From Apiotrichum sp. Y4204 (Eukaryota > Basidiomycota > Tremellomycetes > Trichosporonales > Trichosporonaceae), in assembly GCA_025531455.1 (NCBI GenBank), contig JAMYHL010000048.1, positions 1-64,000 of the forward strand: a stretch of DNA of 64,000 nucleotides. The letters are read 5' to 3'. The notes below the pieces were generated by a model. The model searched no databases and had not been told where the DNA came from. It saw only the letters and a program-made list of their open reading frames with translations. A program made the translations under genes and the position numbers. Positions 58,114 to 64,000 of the stretch are shown piece by piece. Within the stretch, counting starts at the first letter, position 1; every line of letters begins with the position of its first letter.

Positions 58114-58140
58114 TTTCCCAGTTGCGTCACCGCCCACATT

Positions 58141-60771
58141 ATGGCAGCCATGATTGCCTCGGACCCAGAGGTCAATCATCTCGACATGGACGAGTTTATC
58201 AACTTTTCCGTCACAAACGAGTCGCCCGCGCGGCCTATCATCATGCGCATGAACCAGGCCGCTGCGGCTGCCGCTGCTGCTGCGGCCGCAGGCAGCATAA
58301 ACGCAAAGGACCTCCCCTCCTCGCCCCCCTTTGACGCCGAGTTTGCGCTGCAGGACCTGGGCGCCCACGCATCAAACGAGTGGTTGAACAATATGGGCCT
58401 CGATTCCGTGCTCTCCGTTTGCTCGCCAAGCTCTCGTGGCTCCTCCCTTGAGACACCAAACCTTCCGCAGAACGGCTTTGTCTCCATTGATCCCACCCGG
58501 CTCAAGGAGGCCGCTTCCGCTGCGGCAAGCGAAATGTCAAAGTCACCCTCCTGGTCTCTCCCAGACCTGCAGCCCTCTTCCTACGAGGCTCCCAGTGTGA
58601 TGTCTGCTGCTTCGCAGACCAACGAGGCCGCACCGAGATTTGTTCAAAACGCGGAGCAGTCGCTTGAGATTGAGCAGTTCTCCCATTCCCAGGTCTCACA
58701 GGTCTCCCGAGCCCCCTCAGAGCCTGCTATTGCTGAGAATCCCGTCGAGGCTCCCGCCCACCCATCGACCACGATTCAACAGCCCTCGAGCCGTGTTGCC
58801 TCTCTCACTCGCAGGCTTGACAACGCCGTCATTGGCAAGCGGAAACGCCAGGGATCCCTTCCAGATATCTTTATCCAGGTTCCCCAACAGCAGCAGCCCC
58901 AGCCGCGTGGCCTCCAGCGCTCGATGTCGACCGGAACTCCTGTGATTATCACGCAGTTTGACAACTCTCCAGCTAGCCTGGAGACGTTCTTCGAGATGCC
59001 GTCCCCGGTGCAGGGTCCTCAGTCGGCTCCGCCAATCGGCCAGCACCCAATGTCATTTGCGTTCCAGTCCGCTCCTGCCCAGACATCTGCGGCTCCCCTT
59101 CTGCGGCCACAACAAAACGGTCATCAGCGGGCCTCTAGCCACTCGGGTCTGGCTACCATTCCCGAGGCCTCATGTTCGGCGCCGGCCGATGTGCAGTGGA
59201 CCCCCATCCCCCCTCCTCAGGTGCGGTACGGGAACACTGACATTACTACCTACTCGGTCCCCGCCCCGCCGGCAACGCCGAGTCTCCCCTGCCCAAGCCC
59301 TATGGCTCCGGGATCTATGCTTCCCAGCCCACTGCTCGAGCCCGAGGCTCTGAACGGTCCGCCTTCCGCTGTTCCCTCCCTTCCGGGTGTCAGCGTTGCC
59401 CCGGCTGCCGCCGGCGCTGCCCTTCGCCGCCCCAACTCATGCCCCAGTGGTACCCCATCAGCCAACGGTTTCCCAGGACGGATCGGCTACACATTTCAGC
59501 TGCAGCAGCAGGAGGCACAGAGGCAATATCTCCAGCCCCATTGCCAGCAGCTCCAGGTTCAGCAGCAGCAGCAGTTTTTGGTGTCACCGCAACTTGGACC
59601 TCACATGTCGGCCCAGGCGCACTTCTCGCCTCTGCCGACGTACTCGCCTCAGCTTTCTGAGGACCAGTTCCCAATGCAGAACGGCCCCCTCTCTGCTGGC
59701 GGTATGCCTCATGGTGGCTCCTTTTCCGCGGGTCCTATTCCCAACAACGGCCCCATTGTGTCGAATGTTGGCATTGGTCGTCCCGTCATGGGCACCCAAT
59801 CTGCCCACGCCCGCAGATCCTCAGACTCGGAGCTCGCCTTCGCCATGGGTTACCCGTCCAACATTAGCGCGATGCTCCGATCAACATCGGGTCCGCAGGC
59901 GATCCTTGCGCCTACGCCGATGTACGCAAGTGGAATTCCTCCGCCTCCGCCAATCGGCAACCACCCCACCGGTCTTATGGCTTACGAGCAGAACGCTCAC
60001 GTCCACAGCCAGCTTGGTCTCGGCTTTGGTCACCCCCACCGCGAGCCTTCACCACCTCGCAAGCGTGTGGCATCGAAGCGTGTCGGCACCTGCCTCAAGC
60101 CTGGGCCAAAGGGCAAGCCCAAGCCCAAGCCCGAGGGTGAGATGACCATTCAGCTGTCAACACAACCATTCACTGGTTTTGGAGAAGACCCCCTGCACTC
60201 GATCCACGACGAGATTCCCGCCAACCTCACCCCTGTCTCATTCGAGGAGTTCCAGGCCTCGTTTGACATTACTCCGGCAGGCACCATTATCCCGATGCTC
60301 GGTATCGAGGCCATGACCGAGCGTCTCATGTACGCCACTCCAGAGGCAGTCGTCGATGCCTGCTTCCGCTGGTGCTACCAGATTGACTCGGAGTACAACA
60401 TGGCGGCCGAGAAGCAGTCCAAGTTTTTCCGCTGCTGCTTTGACGAGTGTGTTGGCTCCAACTCGCGCATCTTTATGCGCAAGTCGGCCGTTGACTCTCA
60501 CGTCCGCACACACATTGGCTTCCGGCCGTTTAGGTGCGAGGTGGATCCTGACTGGTGAGTTATATTGCAACGAAACATAGCACAGTGACTGACTCTCAGC
60601 GACGCTCGCTTTGTCCGCAAGCACGACCGTGACCGCCACGTCGCGACTACGCACCGCAACGAAAAGAGCTTCCTGTGCACCGACTGCGGGCAGAACTTTG
60701 CCCGCAGCGACGCACTCCTCCGACACCGCGCCAAGCGCGATGCCTGTAAGGCGCGTACTGGGCAGCTATAA
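58141..60771 (+). CDS. C2H2 zinc-finger transcription factor (possibly Crz1-like)
   Basis: Exons 58141-60554 and 60600-60771 give 861 residues. About 740 residues of Ser/Pro/Gln-rich sequence precede three C-terminal zinc fingers: one with CCFDEC ... HVRTH, one with CEVDPDC ... RKHDRDRHVATTH (split by the intron), and one with CTDCGQNFARSDALLRH that ends in Cys rather than His. An alanine run of 11 near residues 40-50 and an RKRQGS-type basic site occur in the N-terminal part. KRVGTCLKPGPKGKPKPKP near residue 650 is a basic linker. The KHDRDRH helix recalls Crz1, the calcineurin-regulated factor, and several SPxx/PxIxxT-like sites are conceivable, but orthology is not proven. Start: ATG at 58141, first in frame after the leader. 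Confidence 0.8.
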
Positions 60772-60940
60772 GCTCCACTGTTTGTGCATTATGACTTCCA
60801 CCGCAAAGTCTCTCCGTCACTGTAGTCCATCCCCTCATCATATACCCCAAACGACCGTCGTCGCCGGCCCCGCGCCAGGCCTAGACCTACACGCATTACA
60901 CTGTAACACGGGACGAAGTCCCGTTGTATTCCTAAGTGCC

Positions 60941-61018
60941 ACCGTATCCGCCGTATCCACGTATCCACGTCCACGTATCCACCGTATCCACCGTATCCAC
61001 CGTATCCACCGTATCCGC
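60941..61018. repeat. Tandem repeat, unit CCGTATCCA (9 bp, about 8 copies)
   Basis: Units with small changes (CCGTATCCG, CGTCCACGTATCCA) give a degenerate left half and a regular right half. Confidence 0.9.
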
Positions 61019-61048
61019 CTAGCTTGATTTGATGTAACATGTCTTGAA

Positions 61049-61086
61049 TGTTTGTGGCATTCCTCGAGTGTTTGTGGCATTCCTCG
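61049..61086. repeat. Two direct copies of TGTTTGTGGCATTCCTCG
   Basis: Two exact 18-base copies 20 bases apart. Confidence 0.9.
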
Positions 61087-61401
61087 GTCCCCGGCTGGAA
61101 TCCGGGTGCCACACCAGGTTGGGTGTTGACTCGATGCCGGCATCCCGACCCGAGCAGGCTGTGTTGTGTTGCGCTCATTTGGCTTCTCTGACACGGATGC
61201 TAACTCAAGGACCTGCTCGCTGAGATGAGTGAGCTCTCAGCGGGGGGTCCATTGAGCGTCACGAGCATCACGACACCCAACGCGACCGCCACACGGAGAA
61301 TGCCTCGGTACTCTACAATCGCAGATCGCGTGCATAGACTTTGACAAATCATGGCAATTCTTCTAAATCTTCTTGTTCCCATATCCCGCATCGCAAGCCA
61401 T

Positions 61402-62633
61402 CTAGTACGGCGCATTGAGGACTTGGCCAACAGCAGTCCACGCCCAGGTGCGGAACAAGGCGCCCTTTCCCTCCTCGGCGCGGATGGTGCGGAGGGCATC
61501 CACGAGGCCGGCGTACGGCCGCGCGTTGGTGCGCAGGTGAATCACATCCTCGTCGCCAGTCGCTGCGCGCTGCAGATCATCGACTACAAGTGTGTGCCGC
61601 GGCGCACGGGCGGGAAGGGCATCAACCGCGTCCTGTGCGTCCTCGAGCAGTGGGTCCTCGGAATCATCCGCTTTGGCCTCTTCGCTCGTGGGGCCGAAAT
61701 CCTGCTGTACCATTATCTTGGCCTTTGCGACTGCCAGCGGGGTCGTCCAGAGTGCAGCGAGCGCAGCGACGGGGAGTATGGCTGCGACGCGCCAGATTTC
61801 TGCCGGATGTGCGCGCGGCTTGAGGAGGGCGGCGACGAGGGCGATGGGGCCGAGGCGGGCAGCGAACAGTGCGATTGAGGGGATGAGGAGGGGGAGATAG
61901 AGCGTCCACGGGCGGCGCCGCTCGTAGTCTGTCAGGAGGATGCGGAACGTGGCGCCAATCGAGGCCGGGAGTGTATATGGCGTGACGACGGCGCGGGAAA
62001 AGACCACCTCGGCAGGGATGAGAGTTGTGTCGACTACGAAGAGTGCGACGAAAAAGCCAAAACTGTCAACCGAGTCTTTTACGGGAAGCATCCCCGTCGC
62101 GTAGCCCACGGCCAGGAGGAGGTAGAGCGCGGCAAACAGCGCTGTGGCCATCATCGCGCCGGCGACCCAGCCTTTGTACAGCCCTGCCCAGCCCTCTAGG
62201 CGGTGTACGCGGCGCAACGTGCCAAACAGACTCGTCAAGCGCGGACCGAGGCTGATGTCAGCAGATTGTAAGCGTGTGAGGTATGTGGCGCCGGATTGCT
62301 CGATTGCGATCTGCGATCTGCGATCTTCGCCGCCGTCGATTATGGGTCATTGATATTGATACTTGACGTTTGACGCACCGCCGCCACGCGCCACACCATT
62401 CCAAGCTGGCCAAGCTTCACAACTCACTACACACGGCTCCCGTCCAGCCCGACACCAATGGGCGCATAGTGCGCGCGCCAGCGCACCATCGCGCCTGTAA
62501 ACGGCTGCGCGACGGCGATGCCGAACGGGAGGATGATGAGGGTGACGATAAAGCCGAAGAGGAACGTCCAGCCTGTGATGGGGAGCTCGCCCGGGGTCGG
62601 GGTTGGTGCTGGTGCTGGTGTTGCGGCCGCCAT
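61402..62633 (-). CDS. Mitochondrial-carrier-like membrane protein
   Basis: Exons 62431-62633 and 61402-62251 give 350 residues; the 179-nt intron begins GTAGTG and keeps frame at SRV|LGPR. The layout suggests a mitochondrial carrier: a first membrane segment ending in a Pro-containing motif (FGIAVAQPFTGAMVRW), then LRRVHRLEGWAGLYKGW, which matches the carrier R-x-E-G-x-x-G-L-Y-K-G block, and a second repeat-like end (LRTIRAEEGKGALFRTWAW). Other carrier signature Pro-x-[DE]-x-x-[KR] motifs are not intact, so it is divergent, and the substrate cannot be guessed. Six hydrophobic segments are plausible. Alternative: a Ugo1-type outer membrane relative. Confidence 0.6.
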
Positions 62634-63429
62634 TGTGGTTAGTGTGTGGGTTCAGGAAAAGGGGAATACTTATGAGAATGGGCCGTCTTATATCATTTAT
62701 GTGTGCGTAGCCGGCTCCGTTGATTCTCCGGTGGCGATCGCAATGCTGGTGGCTCGATGCTCGCTGCTACTGTACCTCCAGGGCAAGGGGGTGGCTAAAG
62801 CTGTGCTCTGTGCTCGTTCGTTGCCAATCCTGCCGAGCATGTCAACCATCTTGCGGCCACAGGTGTCCTTACTTCGTAGCCAGAAGCGGTCATGTGCGGG
62901 GCACAGCGTGCCTGTGACAGGTGAGTTTAGAGCGGCGTTTCCGATGGAGACATCAAGTCAGGTCCCCTATGGATAACTGTCCGCACACATGCCACTTCGG
63001 GGTGTGCTCGAATGCCTCAGTCTCCGTGATGACGAGGGAGCTAGGGAGAGAGTCTTGGCACACCTGCGCTCGGAGTACCGGAGTGCTTCCAGTCTGACGA
63101 GAAGCGGAGCGTTTCGCGTCTTCGCGTCCTTGCAGGTTGTATAAGTGTGGGCCGCGTCCGGTGAAAACTCGGCGATTTAATATTCAGTTTGATTCGGGAT
63201 TCGAACCCCAGATGTTGGGGCGAGAAGGTGTCTAGGAGAAATTCTCTTAATTCAGGCCTCTTGAGCCCACAGGCAAATACCATAAAAACACGCCACTTAC
63301 ACGTGGGATCCCACTCTCCCACGGGGCACATCCGCCACTCGCCACTAACAACACCCAGCCAGAAAAAAGTTCAACAACTAACCGACCGCACCAGATCTCG
63401 ACCTCCACACCACCCACCAGGTCCCAGAA
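62634..63429. other. Divergent intergenic region with a tRNA-like B-box
   Basis: This is the promoter region of the carrier-like gene and the MAK5-like gene. The minus strand around 63195-63210 contains GGGGTTCGAATCCC, identical to a pol III B-box, but I could not fold a full tRNA around it. Confidence 0.45.
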
Positions 63430-64000
63430 ATGTCCGACCCAACGACGACGAAAACGAAGACGAAGGCGACAAAGGCGAAGAGCGCGAAGAAGCTGCTTTC
63501 GGAGACGCAGAAGCGCGTGCACAAGGCGAATGCTGCGCGGGCGCGTCTCGCCAAGAAGCGCAGTGGGAAGGATGAGGAAGTGAAGAAGGCTAAGGGCGGG
63601 AAGGCGACGAAATCCAGACCCACGAGCTCGGAGGGAAAGGCCCCGAGGCGGATCCGCGCGGACGCACTGCCGTGGAAAGCGGTGAACACGTCCACCCTGC
63701 CCGGTATGGATGGCGGGGGCGGGATGATGATGCTCGAGGAGCTTGATGGTGTTGGCGTCGAGTGGGAGGATGATGGGCAGGGAAGGAAGACGGCGCGGTT
63801 TGTGGTGAGTGTTTTGTGATGAGGTTGGCAGAGGCTTACGTTGCTCAGGCTCGGGATACTGAGGAGGCGGCTGAGGAGGAGAAGGAGGAGGAGAAGGATG
63901 ACCAGGACGAGGACCAGGAGGAAGAGGTGGAGGATGCCGCAGAGGACGACTCCGATTCCGACTCCGAAGCGCTCCCAACATTCGCAGGCATGGACGCTGC
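63430..64000 (+). CDS. MAK5: ATP-dependent RNA helicase MAK5/DDX24-like, 5' end only
   Basis: Exons 63430-63804 and 63849 to the window end give the first 175 residues; the gene runs off the right edge. MAK5 is a DEAD-box helicase of 60S assembly. The N-terminal region before the helicase core is seen: a Lys-rich start (KRVHKANAARARLAKKR), then the family block LPWKAV ... GMMMLEELDGVGVEWEDD ... ARFV, corresponding to the W-K-x-V and LEEIDGV blocks of Mak5, followed by a highly acidic tract. No helicase motif is inside the window, so the call rests on this N-terminal pattern. The 44-nt intron keeps phase 0. Confidence 0.7.

Larger units (their letters stand above)
53425..58140. other. Gene-poor interval of 4.7 kb upstream of the C2H2 factor
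   Basis: No confident protein gene. It contains tandem arrays at 54359-54398 and 55375-55405, a run of 16 T (57354-57369), a small ORF with one membrane-like segment (57109-57282) and, from about 57500, a pyrimidine-rich leader with a likely 5' UTR intron (58000-58113). The long upstream region suggests a large regulatory region, common for transcription factor genes. Confidence 0.5.
60772..61401. other. Convergent intergenic region with repeats
   Basis: This is the 3' flank of the zinc-finger gene and of the carrier-like gene. It contains a CCGTATCCA array (60941-61018) and a 20-bp duplicated stretch (61049-61086). No gene is recognised. Confidence 0.6.

Overview
The window looks like nuclear DNA of a GC-rich basidiomycete yeast, most likely a Tremellomycete of the Trichosporonales type. 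The evidence is: genes split by many short introns (about 53 modelled, most 33-70 nt, with GTRNGT donors and CTNAC-like branch sites near the acceptor), Basidiomycota-style protein architectures, a nuclear intron-bearing tRNA-Ser, and no operon structure. I reconstructed 21 protein genes (20 complete, one cut by the right edge) and one tRNA. Every complete spliced model has a length divisible by three and keeps its family motifs across the junctions. Family assignments come from motif recognition, not from a database search.

Layout. 1-17.6 kb is gene-dense: a cytosolic GH3 beta-glucosidase with a PA14 insert (+), an alcohol acetyltransferase-like HxxxDG protein (-), a kinase-fold protein lacking the catalytic Asp (-), an Elongator subunit ELP6-like protein (+), an IZH3/AdipoR-type PAQR membrane protein (-), the ribosomal-protein import adaptor SYO1 (+), a signal peptide peptidase (-) and a hypothetical protein with a basic/acidic helix (-). 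A gene-poor stretch follows (17.6-21.8 kb) with several short tandem arrays. 21.8-37.3 kb holds NSE1 (-) divergent from NOP8 (+), SYF2 (-), a protein with two RanBP2-type zinc fingers (+), and a 1757-residue GDS1-winged-helix plus APSES/KilA-N-like protein (-). 37.3-41.0 kb has no recognisable gene. TSR2 (-) is divergent from WBP1/OST48 (+), followed by a small secreted Cys protein (-), a tRNA-Ser(AGA) (-), a PHO85-type CDK in ten exons (-), a hypothetical Pro/His/Ser-rich protein (-), a 4.7 kb gene-poor stretch, a C2H2 zinc-finger transcription factor (+), a mitochondrial-carrier-like protein (-) and the 5' end of a MAK5/DDX24-type helicase gene (+).

How genes relate. Most are independent housekeeping genes. 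Four act in ribosome production: SYO1 (import of uL18/uL5 with 5S), NOP8 and MAK5 (60S assembly) and TSR2 (eS26 delivery to 40S). ELP6 and the tRNA gene belong to the translation/tRNA side. WBP1 and the signal peptide peptidase work in the ER membrane. NSE1 (Smc5/6), SYF2 (spliceosome), PHO85 (phosphate/nutrient signalling) and two probable transcription regulators are nuclear.

The most unusual point I see is the PHO85 gene: its start codon is interrupted by an intron (AT|G), and an unspliced message would also begin with ATG but would encode a short unrelated peptide. I found no defence system, CRISPR array, integrated virus, transposon ORF or secondary-metabolite cluster.
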